Shown here: positions 1 through 12,300 of the stretch, one piece after another
How positions within the stretch are numbered: the stretch's first letter is position 1
Layout of the letters: every line of letters starts with the position of its first letter
Position numbers and translations under genes: made by a program
Notes under the pieces: model-generated
Database searches by the model: none
The model's input: the letters and a program-made list of their open reading frames with translations, nothing else
Told to the model about the DNA's origin: nothing
DNA from: Larus michahellis
Lineage: Eukaryota; Chordata; Aves; Charadriiformes; Laridae
Direction: 5' to 3'
NCBI RefSeq assembly: GCF_964199755.1
Contig: NC_133897.1
Span: 135,598,125-135,662,124 of the forward strand
Length of the DNA: 64,000 nucleotides

Positions 1-72
1 GTTAGGTAGAGAGGGGGCCAGCAAGAACCCCCGCTTCCCTCCTCACTCCGCTGCTAATGAATGGAACGGCCC

Positions 73-97
73 GGGGGGGGGGGCGGGGCGGGGGGGA
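73..97 (+). other. G-run tract, possible G-quadruplex
   Basis: An almost pure G tract on the + strand is broken only by two single C bases, with G runs of 11, 4 and 7. It can supply the four G-triplets needed for a quadruplex. It sits at the left edge of the CpG-rich block. Folding is inferred, not shown. Confidence 0.6.
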
Positions 98-1489
98 CGA
101 CGGAGCAAATCATCTTAAAAGGAGAGGCAGAGAATTACCATGGGCAACCGCCACGAGGCTGGTTTTGTTTCTCCGCTCTCGCAGTAAACTCTTGTAATCT
201 GCGGTCATTAGCATAATCTTCAAAGATCTTTAGGGGGATGATCTTTAAAACGCCTAGGGTGCTCGCTTGTGAGGCGCCTAAATAGGATATGACTGGAGGA
301 CCGTCAATACCCTTTGAGGTGTCTTTCTTCGGATTCGAGGGGTTCCTCTCTGCCTTCTGCTGTGGCGGACAATAATGTAATCTCCGCCTTGATGGGGGTC
401 AGGAGAGCACTGCGGCTCTGAATACTCAAATCTGCTCTCTCGCGGGCTTTTAATTTACGAGGGGGAAAGGCATATATTTTCCCTCGAAGTTTACTTTTTC
501 GTCAAGGGTAATTATCTCACTTGCATTTGAACTCTTCGGGGGACTAGAATGAGTTTCCAATCATTTGATTCCCCTGCCTGAAATCTATAGCTCTTTTGTG
601 TGAACCTTCAGAGCTCTGGAAATGAACAACCCAACCCGCGGTTTGCAGAAATGTTCATTGCAGCGAAGGGCGTGTTCGGAGAATACAAACAGCACCCACA
701 GATAGTTGCCAAGGGCACCTAATACATCTTTGCATTACACCTTGAACCAGTCTGCCCATATCGCCGAGTTTTTATTGCACGGATCATAAATGATTGTAAA
801 GTCTGCAAATCTTTCATGAAACCCTGGCAATTAATAGTTTAGCCAGGGAACCTTTAATGAAAACAGAGTCTCTAAGGCAGCCCTTGAAATCGGTTCACAG
901 CCGCGTGGTGCCGGCGTAATCTCACAATTCAGAGTTTTAAGAGGTTTACAGCTTTTCTTTTTCTTTTGAACAATGCACTTTCTCTCTCACTCTGTTTTTC
1001 GAGGCAAGAAAACACAGAAACATTAGTTCGTACCAGAATGCCAGGTGCTCTCTGATCGGGGGGAGGGGGAAAGGGCTCTGCAGAAGTCAGCTTGAACGCT
1101 CCATACAAGAACCTGTAAAATTAGATCGCGTTTCCCATTTATAGTTTCAGGTAACCACATAAAACTAGCTGTTTCTTTAAACCGGTTTGCTCCTGATCGT
1201 TTCCTGTATTGCGCTTTTAAAGCCAGGAGCACCCCGTGACCCTAAGTGACTATAGTTCCCGGCAGCCGTTTAGATGGTTTTTGAAGGCACGTTGGGGTCC
1301 TTTATCAATTATTCTTGTTAACAAAGAAAAGGTGCTTGCCTGAAGATGGGAAAGTTTTTCAAGCGAAGCTCCTGCGAGAAGTGCCCAGTTCCCCATAAAT
1401 GATTTACAAGGGATGGATCAGTAACAGGCAAAAAGCAGCCCAGGGGAGGGAGAGAGGGCACACAAACAGTTGCTTCACCCGCAGGTTAA

Positions 1490-1860
1490 TGATACCGGAA
1501 TGAAGCCAGCGGAGGCCGGGCGGGTTGCCGCGATGGGGGACCGCCCGCCCCCGAGCCTGGCTGCAGCCCCAGCCCCTGCCCCGCCGCCTGCAGAGGCAGC
1601 CCCCGCAGCTCCCCCTGTTTTCTCCCCAAATAAACTGCCGGGGGGTCTGCCTGGCGAGGGGCTGACAAACGCTGCCCGGAGCGGGTCGGGGAAGGGCAGA
1701 CCCTCGCAGAGGTGGCCGGTAGCTGCCCTGCGGGGGTGTAGCGGGCTGCGCGCCCGGGGCGCGGGTCGCTCGCCCGGCGGGTACGAGGGGGCTGAGCCGG
1801 CGACCGCAGCCCGGCGAGCAGCCGCCTGGCAGGTGTCCGCGGCCACAGCCAGGGGCAGCC
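1490..1860. promoter_or_regulatory. CpG-rich segment, candidate regulatory island
   Basis: Base composition changes sharply here to G+C-rich DNA with many CpG dinucleotides, for example around 1740-1820. It is surrounded by A+T-richer sequence at 900-1480 and after 2350. Open frames on both strands here have proline-, alanine- and arginine-rich composition typical of any CpG island, with no recognisable domain, so I do not call them genes. It may be a satellite of the stronger island at 3985-5220 or a separate regulatory element. Confidence 0.5.
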
Positions 1861-3984
1861 CAGTGCTTAGAGGGTCTTCTCCAAATTGGCGCAGAAGCTA
1901 TACTGTCTGGGTCTTCCCCCTTGAGGTCAACGCCTGGAAATATTCGTTGTCTCCGCTGCAAAAGGCTACGTGGATTTCCTCCCCTCCCTAACCTCGGTAC
2001 CGTCTCCCAGTCCTGCCTCCTGGGGTGTAGTTCGGGAGAGACAGGCTGAGCAAAAGGGGACAGCTGGTGCTTTCAGGGATCCCGGGGAGGGCGTCCCCGC
2101 CGCTGCCCAAGTGCCCTTGGTGCTCCATCCTCAAGAGAGGGGGAGCAGGACTGCAGGTGGCGGGAGCAACCACACTTTGGGGGGAAAGCTGGAAAGGGCC
2201 CCGGCCACGGGCGCCGGGGCAATTCACAGCTACTGCGGCTCTTTGGGCAGTCGCATGATTTCATCGTGGAGGTGACACGTGAAAATGCTGCTTCAGAGGT
2301 AGCACTGGCGGCGAGGTGACCGTCAAGGGACTCTATGCTGCCCCCCACTCTTCCTCAAAAACGTTGTTGATAACTAAAAGAGGCAACCACTTCATAAAAA
2401 CCATTTAAGGAAACGCTGAAGTCGAAATGAAAACCACTAGTTACATTAAGGTTAAATCAAACGTGGCCTTATGTGATGAGAAATACGCACGCACAAATAT
2501 TCCCCGCACAGGAAAGAAATTCCATTTACTATTCTGCAAGCTATTTGCTTTTGGCACGAAGCAGTACCTTTCCCGCAGAAAGAATAATAATAACGTTTGT
2601 ATACGCTGAAGTGACTGGAATCAAAACGTCCTGAGCCCCTGCCCTCCCCCCCCGCCCCATCAAATCTGCCCGCACCGAGATGCTAGTGTGGAAATACAGT
2701 TGCTACAGATGACCACATGGCTTTAGTATCTTAACTTTAGTCTAATTAAGACAGCAAAGAAATTCCGATCAATCCTCTTTATTCATGTAAGAAAACTGGT
2801 TATTAGCCCACGGCACGTGGCGGAGATTCTCAGAAGGAGGATAAAAAACAACCCTCACGTAAGTGACAGTCACTGTTTAAATCGGCTATTTGCGCCTGCG
2901 GATCGCTCCGAGGCGCGCTGTAGCCAGCAGCAGTAACGTTTATTTCATTGTCAGTGCTGCTCTTGCCTGCAGTATTTTATCTGCGGCAGGAGATGGGCAA
3001 GAACTCCTCAGGAACAAGTCTTCCTCGGCGACTTTTATTGGCCTTTTAAAAACCACCTCTGAAATAACACCGGAGGACTTTGGATGTATTTACACCTTCC
3101 TTGTGGCTATCTGGGCAGTTATTTCCAGTGATTATTAATGTTTCGTAATGGGGGGGAATTGTCAAGCAAATTTCCCTTTGCTCCCACCAAGGGACAATCG
3201 AAAGCCCCTAGAAATTGCATCCAGAGTTTCCACGGGCAAACTCTGGAAATGAGGAATTGGCCATCTTAACGAGATACAACAGCATGGCAAGGTACCATCG
3301 GTAAGAAAGTAGAGGAAACTCGCTGATCTCCTCACTGGGGAAACCAATCCATCACCGGCCGCTTTCAGAGGCTGGAGGAAGAGAACATTTTTCATATTAT
3401 TTTTTTTCCAATCTCCTTCCTTTGTAGAGCCCGCGTAGTCCCTCTCCTGCGAGAGTGTCGTTAAATCACTGACACGGGTGTGCAGTTATGGGAGTCAGGC
3501 ATGTTCACGCCTCCACGGCGAGACAGTCCCTTTCTACGGGGACTTTCTTTATTCTTGCATGGGAACTTCTGCAGAATATCCTCCTCTCACGCCACCAAGG
3601 AGCGCCCCCCCCCCCGATGATTTTTGGAGTGACAAGACACCACCTTCACTGCCTTGAATTATTTCCATTCTTCCTGATGCTTCTGTGGGTGTGAGCTGGT
3701 GATATCATAGGCAAGGCGTTAATTATTGTTTCGAGTCTGTGAATGTTCAATGTCGGAGGACAATGACAATTATTATTTTATAAATACTTCCTTGTGTCAC
3801 GACCTTCCCGATGGTAAGAGGCCGACGAAGTGTCTCTAGCGCAGGGAATCCAGGGTTTGCAGTGGATCCCCGCACTTGACCCCATTTCCTTACATGACCA
3901 GGCACCTGACTAAAAAGAAGGGGGCTTTTTTCCCCCCCTGTGACAACTTCAGTGGTGCAAACGTTGCCCGGTGGGGAACCCTTG

Positions 3985-5220
3985 AGGTTTGGGCGCCCGC
4001 AAATCTGTGGCTACCAAACACCGGGCAGAGCTGAGGACCGCGGTCCGGGGGGAGGCAGCGGGGGCGGCCCGGCGGTTCGCCGTTCGCTCGGGCCCTGCGA
4101 GGCGGCTGGGCTCGTCCCCCGGGGGCAGAACAGGGCGGGCGGGGGGGTTATGTCCTCGCCCGCCGCACAGGAGCGGTGTCAGCCCGGCGTGGGGCGGCCG
4201 GGGCGGTGCGGCCGAGGGAGCGAGGGAGCGGCCGCTCCCTGGCCGGGCGGCCGGGGGGCGCTGCCGCGAAGCCAGACGGAGGGCAGCGGGGTTCGGGGAG
4301 GAGGTTGGGGGGGGGGACGGACAAAGCCCCGCCGCGACAGCGCGGCTGCCGCCCGCCTCAGCCCGGCCGGGCCGGGCCGGGAGCGCCGGGCCCGCCCGCT
4401 GGCGGGGCGCTGGCTGCGCGCAAGGGCCAGCGGCTGTCGGCGGTGGCAGCAGCAGCTTTCGGTTTTCATTGAGGCTGCTGGTTACTGTTTAACATCCCCA
4501 CCCACGTTTCAGTTTGTTTAGTAAATCGATCTGATGCTTGGGCTGAGGCTGCTGCCCTGTCGCCATTGAGCAAAGTTAATTCCCCCCCCCCCCCCACACA
4601 CACTCTCTCCTCCTCCTCCTCCTTCCCGCGACAGCATATGGTAGAGACGGTGCCAGCCACACCAAACAAGTCAGGCAGCCCAGCGCCGGGACGCCCGCGG
4701 GGAGCCGGGGGGTGCGGGGGAGGCAGGAGGCCCCGGGGGATGCCGCTGTGCTGAGCTGCGACCGCGCCGCCGGAGGCCGAGGGACGGGGCGGCCCCGCCG
4801 GTAAGTTCCCGGGGGCCGGCGGCGCCGGCGGCCACCGAGTGACACAGCCCCGCGCAACCCGCCGCGCCGGAGGAGGCGAACGTGCAACGTGGGGAAAGTT
4901 GACCCGGCTCGACAGCAGCCGGTCTGGGGGGGGGGGGTATTTCCTTTTATTATTTTTTTTTTTTTTTTTTTAAAATTTTATTTTATTTTTTTTATACGCC
5001 TGGTCACGTGTCCCCGTTGTCGGCGCCCCGGGCGCTGCGGGGAAAGGCGCAGCCTCGGTGTCCCGGGGCGGGGTGTGCGACTGTCCCGGCGGCGGGACGA
5101 GGCCGCGGGAGCCCGGCTCAGCGCGGACCCGTTTCGCGCCCCCGCGGGACGCCCCTGCCCCGGCGGCCGGTCGCGCTGCTTGCCGGGGGCTGTGCTGGCA
5201 TTCGTGACTCCTTAGTAGTC
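3985..5220. promoter_or_regulatory. CpG island, candidate promoter
   Basis: This is the densest CpG stretch of the window, very rich at 4020-4450 and 4680-5220 and interrupted by homopolymers: C14 at about 4582-4595, G12 at about 4926-4937, and a T-rich tract at about 4942-4992. Vertebrate CpG islands of this size usually mark transcription starts. No coding exon can be recognised inside it, so any transcript starting here begins with non-coding sequence. The nearest recognisable gene downstream is HNF4G, on the + strand, whose first coding exon starts about 42 kb away. A divergent or independent non-coding RNA is an alternative. Confidence 0.65.
4680..4800 (+). other. candidate 5' untranslated exon end (splice donor at 4801)
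   Basis: The sequence GCCG|GTAAGT at 4797-4806 closely matches the vertebrate 5' splice-site consensus and lies inside the CpG island. That is the arrangement expected of a short GC-rich first exon. The exon's 5' end cannot be set from sequence; 4680 is an arbitrary limit. A natural partner would be the acceptor ending at 46620 before the first coding exon of HNF4G, but the link is inference. Confidence 0.3.
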
Positions 5221-5299
5221 GGAGTCACGGCTTTGCACCGGGTTGAGGACGATTTTCTATTATTTTTTTTTTTTCGGTTTTGCCTCCCTTACTTATTTC

Positions 5300-8200
5300 T
5301 CCGCCCCCGCCCTCATGGTCACCTGTGCAGCAGATGGATTTGTTATTGTAGGGCTGCTCCTAGTAAAAGCACTTGGCCAGTGCTGGGCGCCTTGGTAGAG
5401 AATCCTGAAATAACGTCTCTTAGGGGAAAAATAGTTATAAAAGAGAAAAATTCAAACATGAAACGGGCAAAGCAAGCCAAGGATGAGTTTTGTAGGCGGA
5501 CCCGGCAGTGTTTGCAGTGCTTTTACAGTGTTGCAGGTGCAGTGTTTACAGGGTACCTTTGATGAAAGTCAACTTTCAGATGTCACACCTGTGAGTCAAA
5601 CATCTGTTCCTGTACACTGAAATGGGAGGTATAGTCAAGCATTTTGTGAAGCAGACAGTACTTCAGAGACACTTTTCACATTTGCAACAGTGAATACTAC
5701 TCCATAGTAAATTATGGTTATGTTAAATTGGACGTTCCTTTGTGTAGGCCTTTTCTGGTATGATTCTGCACATACTTTGATTTAATGTGGTTTCTCATCT
5801 ATATTTCAAAGACAGTAGAGTAGTTTAAAGTGACATCTCCTTTGTTATTGGTGCTCAGTTTGTTAAAACTGAGTTAGTGAATAAGACTTATTATGCTACA
5901 CACAGCTTTCAAAGTCCCCGAGTCTCTTATGAGCTGAGAAAACTACAAAGTGCTATGTAATTCCCCATATTCCTTAAGAACAGAAGTTCTTACAACTTAT
6001 ATAGGAGACATATGAAACATTTATATACATGCCGGTGATTTTCAAATATGAACACTATTTTGGTCATTTCATTCTTTTCCCCTTTCCTTTCATAGTCATA
6101 GGCTAAGGGAAAAAGGGGCAAAATGCTTAAAATGCTCTGTTGTAACTCAGTTCACACTTCTCATTATCCTTCAGGCTCTGAAGCGTTGAGAGGAAATAAG
6201 AATTTTAAAAGTCCTATTTCCATTGCCCAGTACTCAGCTCGCTGTCCCTCTCTCCCTTATTGAAGTGCACAAGGCTGCCTAAGGCTCACTCCATACATAT
6301 ATTTAAAAAAAAAATAAATAAATCAGGTGTAGGACAAGATGAGGATGCTGTTATCTTGTTCATGATGTTACTTTTGATTTTAGCAGCTCACGCATTTGGA
6401 CTCATTTTCCAGAGCACAAAGTTTGTGTTTCCTTACCACAAAGCATAACTTTCTCTGCACCTCATCTCACATAAATAGAGGAATATCTCTATTCCAAAAT
6501 TTTGTGCTTAGTAGCAGTAGTCTAAAATCAGAGCTACGCAGAGGTTCAGTTTGCATTAAGTACCCTTAGGCAGTGCATTGGGAGTAGCTTCAGGTGGCAT
6601 TGAGATACCACTGCCCTCTCTCCTGCCTCCCACCGTGGAAGAATGCAGGAGGTACAGTGAGGAAAATGGAGTTCCTGTAGCCTGGCCATAATGGCCAGCT
6701 CCTTGGATGACCAAGTGATGTTTACTGCTAATTTGCACACATCATTAAATCATCTCCAGGCCAGCTCCCTAACAAAGGCGTTGTAGTATAAACACATCTT
6801 TGCTGCCCCCATTCCTCAAAATATGGCCTAGTGTGTTGCTTGGCCAAATTTGAGTCTCCGAATCAAATCCTATTTGATCCCAATGAGTTTACCAAACAAT
6901 TATAGTAGTGCAAGAACAGAACTTGGTCCTTGTGCTTGACATGTTTTCAGTTTAAAACTTTCCGGCAGAATTTATATCAGGTGCACAGGGGCTCAGCCTT
7001 ACAAGAAAGGGGTCCCTGTTGTCTCTTCAAGCTCTTTAGGACTGGGGTGGAAAAATGGCGTCCAGTACGTATCATCAGTGTTACTTGCAAACCTGCATCA
7101 TGTGCATCAGTTTCTACTGTCTACAGGAAACAAACCATTACTTTGAACAATATGAATTCTTTTTAGCAGGTCATCCATCAGTAGAAAGAGACTTCCTTAA
7201 AAAGATTCAAAACTAGTAATGTAATCCACGTGATGGAAAAGTCTTCAGCTTCTTGCTTGTTTTTGTTTATTTGGGAACTGAGTCTATTATAACAAAACAA
7301 TAATAACTCACAACGGGTTTAAGACTGCATCGTTAGTATAATGTGGTTCTGAGCTAAGCAGATTGTGCTTTTACATCTGTCAATTACCAGGGGCAATGTA
7401 CTCCATTTACTAATTGATAAACGGACTCTTTCAATGAGGGGATCTCCGCCTCAGTGATTTCAAAGTTCCGTCTCTTGCCAGTGAGCTTTGAAATATTCTC
7501 TGACTTATTTATTTTCATTTTTTATTTAATGAAGTGGTTTGGCTGTTCAGAAGTCTTCCATTTCTGTGTTCAAAAATGAATATTAAGCCTGAAAATTAGT
7601 TTGATTTGTCTATGTTCTGTGATGTTGATATGTAATATTAGATAATTGCATTATTCTGGTAATGTAGAGTGATAACGTAGACTGCTTTAGAAGAAAGGTG
7701 AAGAAAGGTAAAGAAAGGTTTTATTTCTGTGGTAAATTACCATGTACAACAGGTAATATGTTCTGGGATAGAATTTAATTTCTCAATGAAAGCATTGCTG
7801 CAACATAAAATAACATAAGGTTGCAGGAAGGTACGGCTCTTCGGTTTTAATGTATCTTAATGAATGATGCATTATATAACATATCATGATGAGAAAATAC
7901 AGAAAAGGCATTTCTAACAGATTAAGATGTTTGAATGTCTTGCAACAGCTTTGATTGAATCAAGTATTTTTCATTTCAAATTTTCAATTTTAAAACAGCA
8001 CACCCTAAAAATCAGGTCAGAATGCTGTATGTAATGTCAGAGCTGAGATCTATCAAACTGAAAGGCTCCAACAACATTTTCAAACCTTTCTCAATTGTCA
8101 ATTTAAGTTAATTGAAAATGAAAGGTCTTGCTTTCAGGATTGGGCCATTTAAATAGAAGCCTGCTGCTTTCATTTTGTAGAAGGGCAATCTCCCTCCACA

Positions 8201-9190
8201 TACGTGTTTTTAAAAGGTTCATTCATAATTCTCCCTTCACACTTCTATTGGAAATGACAGAATTCATTATTTTGAGTTCTTGAACTATTTTTCTGCAACT
8301 TGGGTGATGAATTGTATGAGATCTAGTTCATAACGTGGCACGGCAAGCCGCAAGATTTAAAATTCTCCAGGCTCGATCTGTCTCTTCTGGCACTCGGCTG
8401 GCACGGGTGCAGGAAGCCTCCATGTGCATCTTCTGCCTCTTATGGAGTAGGAGGTTGGGATTTTTTTATTTAATACTGACTAGGAAGAAGACTCGCACCC
8501 TTGCTCGGTAATTCACTAGAGGTATCCAGGCAACAAGGACATACATTACAGTCAGCAGTATACGAGGTGCTGTGTGAATTTTCCTTGCCTCCTGTTATCT
8601 GGGAATCCAACTGCAATAGACGTATACAAATAACGCTGTTTCCACTGTGTATTTCTAGCATGCTAAACTTTGCCCCTAGCCTTCTGCTTTTTCATTTGTA
8701 TTTAGTTCTCTGATGGAAGAGGATTTCTTGATGTGCATGTATGACAGTACCTGCCCAAACACAGGGGTTCAGCTCAGGTGGGAGAGGAGGATTGAGCCTC
8801 CGTGGAATGACAAATACGGCACAGCTTGCAATTGATAGTGCGTCTATGGCAATATCGCACCGAGAATCCCCTTTTTGAGAATCATTTTTGTATGGGGTTG
8901 CTAGGCTACACCAGCCTGGTTTGTACTTGTCTGAGAGAGTAGCGATGTCCATCAATAACCCGCTACTTGCTAACCAAAATAGGCCTCGCTGGCAGAAAGT
9001 TATGCAGATTGAATTTTCCTTTTTCTTCGTTAAAGAAGACATTTTTTCATTAACTGCTGACATGTAAAGTATCAGCACTGGGCACTGCGTGGGACCAGTT
9101 CATACTCTCAGAGCTGGTCCAGATACTTGAAGACTGCTCACTGCAACGACCATGTTTCCTCATGTATCTCAGGCACTTTTCGTGCCTCCT
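5300..9190. other. non-coding stretch, no gene seen
   Basis: This is mostly unique A+T-rich DNA without a convincing coding frame, tRNA or recognisable repeat. Segments near 7380-7510 and 8085-8240 are rich in homeodomain-type TAAT/ATTA cores and TTGAAA-like words and look like possible conserved non-coding elements, but this needs alignment to judge. Confidence 0.55.
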
Positions 9191-9200
9191 GCAGCCGCAC

Positions 9201-9371
9201 CTTTTCTTTTTTTCTTTTTCTTTTTCTTTTTCTTTTTCTTTTTCTTTTTCTTTTTCTTTTTCTTTTTCTTTTTCTTTTTCTTTTTCTTTTTCTTTTTCTT
9301 TTTCTTTTTCTTTTTCTTTTTCTTTTTCTTTTTCTTTTTCTTTTTTTCTTTTTCTTTTTTCTTTTTTTTCT
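9201..9371 (+). repeat. (TTTTTC)n hexanucleotide microsatellite
   Basis: About 170 bases of an almost perfect hexamer, CTTTTT on the + strand, become irregular at both ends. The complementary frame would read as lysine-glutamate repeats, which is an artefact of the repeat. It is a pure polypyrimidine/polypurine tract. Confidence 0.97.
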
Positions 9372-9389
9372 GAATTGATGACTATGATG

Positions 9390-12300
9390 AGAAAGATGAT
9401 TCTTATTGATACTATGTGTTCAGGAATCACACTCCAAAGTGTCTTGCAGACAGTGTCTTTTCCTATGCCCTTCAGGATAATAATATCTATTCCTTTTTCC
9501 AAGGAAATGTCAGACTGACATTACATTAGCAGATGAAAATCCCTTAGTAGAGGTCTAGACACTACTCAGAGAAGTGAGATGGTGACCACGCTGTGACTGC
9601 ACATTAACACACACTCACTGTCCTCTCTCTGCACCTGATAGGGATAGTCAGGTGCTGGCTTGTACCTGCTGTTGTAGTTCCAAGTGTAAAATTATGATTT
9701 TGTAAATGGGTAGGATTTTGTTCACCAAATTGCTGAATACGTCACCTGTTTATTCCTTCCCTGCTCCCAACTGCTAAACGAGTTGAAAACAGCCTTTTCT
9801 GCTGGACCGTTTGGTAGCCACGCCGTGACCCTGTTAGGCGGGAGAGAGATCCCGTACGTTGTTGGCTGCGTGTGTTTCTGGGCAGTTACCCCTCGATCCG
9901 TGTTTCTTCTTTTGTCCTCACAAAATATGGAATTAGGCTTTTTACGTATGGAAGGTGAAAATAACGCATAGCTTTTACTGCTAGTTCTGGTTTTGGTGGT
10001 AGACGCTATCTACATAATAGGTATGTATTATCCTTATTTAATATCCTTCTTGCCTTTTGGGAGAACAGTGATATTCCAGGCTTTAATGTCCAAATCCAAA
10101 ACATTTCAAAAAGATTTACATTTTTAAAGAGGCTTTAATGTCTTCCGAGCCTCTTGTCTCAGTTCATGTTTTACAGTGTCTTACCCTATATTATTGCTTT
10201 TAACTTTCTTTTTTTTTTCTTTTTGTCTGACTTTCTGAGCTTCAGTGACTTTTTATATTAATATTAACCATGTAATTTCAACAAGTGGTGTAGGGAGACT
10301 TAGAGACAATGCTTTTTAATTTTCTTCAGTTTTGAAGTGCCAAAACTTGCTCTGACGTACGTTTAAGGCAAAACTTTAGATTTGATCATAGCAATATGAA
10401 TAACTTTGACCATGATAGTAAGATGGGAAAAAAAATGCAAAGGCAGGCACTCAGTTTTAATATGAGATTTATCTTGCTATGTTTAATTTCAGAGTCTTCT
10501 AGATAAATTACAGGGATGCAAACTAGTCCCTTTAAGAGTTCGGTGTCGACATCCATACTTGCATGGAAAACCAGATCATTATATCAAAGACAAAACACTA
10601 TCTGCAAAAATAAAAAAATAAAAGGAAGCCTCCACTGGATTTTCCCCAAAGAGCAAAAAGCAGCCTCAGGATTAGGGGGAAGAAGTTTTAGTCATAAGAA
10701 AGTAAAATGCATTAAGCTAATTGCAGTTGTATTAGGCTGACTTTGTGAGTGGTTTTTGCTTGTTTGTTTGTTGGTTACGGCTTTTTTTTTTTGGTTTAAA
10801 GTGAGTCAAGATGAAAAGAGCTTATCTCAAATAAAATGTACTTTACAGGGTCTGTATCTCCTTAACTACTGTTATTTAGCATTGAGAGTAAAGCATAAAT
10901 GGGATGAACCAGAGCCCCAGCTCCCAGGAATTTACAATCCGTACTACATTTAAAAATCTAGGTGCGTTCTGTACTTCAGAAGTCTGGTTTGAGCTTTTGG
11001 GTTAACTTGGGGCCCATCTCCTCAGCCAGATTTTTCATGCTTCATTCAGATGGCCTTGCTTGCAGGTAAGAGCGGAGAAGAAACGGCGCAAGTTCCCTGG
11101 CGCGGGCTGATGCATTTCACTTCCATTTTCAGGCTCAGCCGAAACAACTGAGGCAGTTTAAGGCATTAGCACCTCTTGCTTGTTGACTTCATCTCCCACT
11201 TCTCCTGAAGGTCATTGTCCTCATAACAAAGGCGCCAGTTTTAATACATATCCTTGTCTGCAGCTGAGATAGTGGCTTAAATTGCCGAATACGGGGACGC
11301 TTGCATTGATCTACCGGGTGTTGAACTTCCACGGCTGAGGTCCGGGTGCGTGCCCGCCTCTGCTTGCCCCGTTGAAAGGAACGGTCAGTTCTGAGGAAAG
11401 CCAAGGCTGAAGTTTTAGGGTGTTGCAGCCAGACCTCAACAAATTGTTCTGTCAACAAAATCAGTCGTTTCTTTTCTTGTCAAAACGAGTAAGCTGACTG
11501 GTGGATATATATTGGTCGGGGTATTTGCCTGCTCAAAAATCAATTGAGGGCAACTCATTTCTCATTTTTAACATCACGTTGATTAATGGTAAGTAGAAGA
11601 ACAAGTGACTCCACTATAGTAATCTTTACAATAGCAAGTCTATAAAGACCTTTTTAATAATGGAGCAAAACTGGGAAACTTTCAACTAATAGGCTTACAT
11701 TTCAAGGGCAGGGAAATGTTAAGCAGTTTGCAGGCTCTCGCTGAGAAAGGGATTCAAATTTTAAGAGAAGTTTTACCATGAATTTTGTTAGTACGGGACT
11801 TAATAGTAGAGTTTTTATCTTATTTTAATCCAATAGGTCAAGTAATTTTTTCTCCCAAGATGTTTTTGAAGCTGAAAGAGTGTAGAAAATGAAAAACATT
11901 CCCAAAGATCATTCCCAAGTTTCTATGGTACCAGAGAGCGTAAATGAGCGTTCTGAAATTAAGATGCATGTATGAATTGCAAAAACCTTGCCAGGCAGAA
12001 AACGAGCACAGCTTCAAATGGCCTGAAGAACATATCTATGAGATTGCAGCAAACTTTTTAACCCTTTATGGTCTCCTTTTGCATCTAGTAGCCTTGAATT
12101 TGTAAGGCAGAGCTCTTGCTGTCCATAAGAGGATCAAAATCATCATTGTGGAGCAGTTCAAGCCAACTTGGTAAACCTCAGCTGTATAAGGACGGTCATG
12201 AAGGAAAAACTCTCCGGGTAGAGAAGTATTTCCTTAGTTGAGCAAAGTAATGTAGTTAAATAGTTGTAGGGAAGCTGCTGTTTAGAACTAAACACGTTAT

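Noticed and set aside
3940..4521. 193-codon and overlapping frames rich in Gly, Arg, Ala and Pro in the CpG island
   Set aside because: Stop codons are rare in G+C-rich DNA, several frames are open at once, and none shows a domain or coding-like composition.
9050..9502. Open frames with lysine-glutamate or phenylalanine runs on both strands
   Set aside because: They are by-products of the (TTTTTC)n microsatellite.
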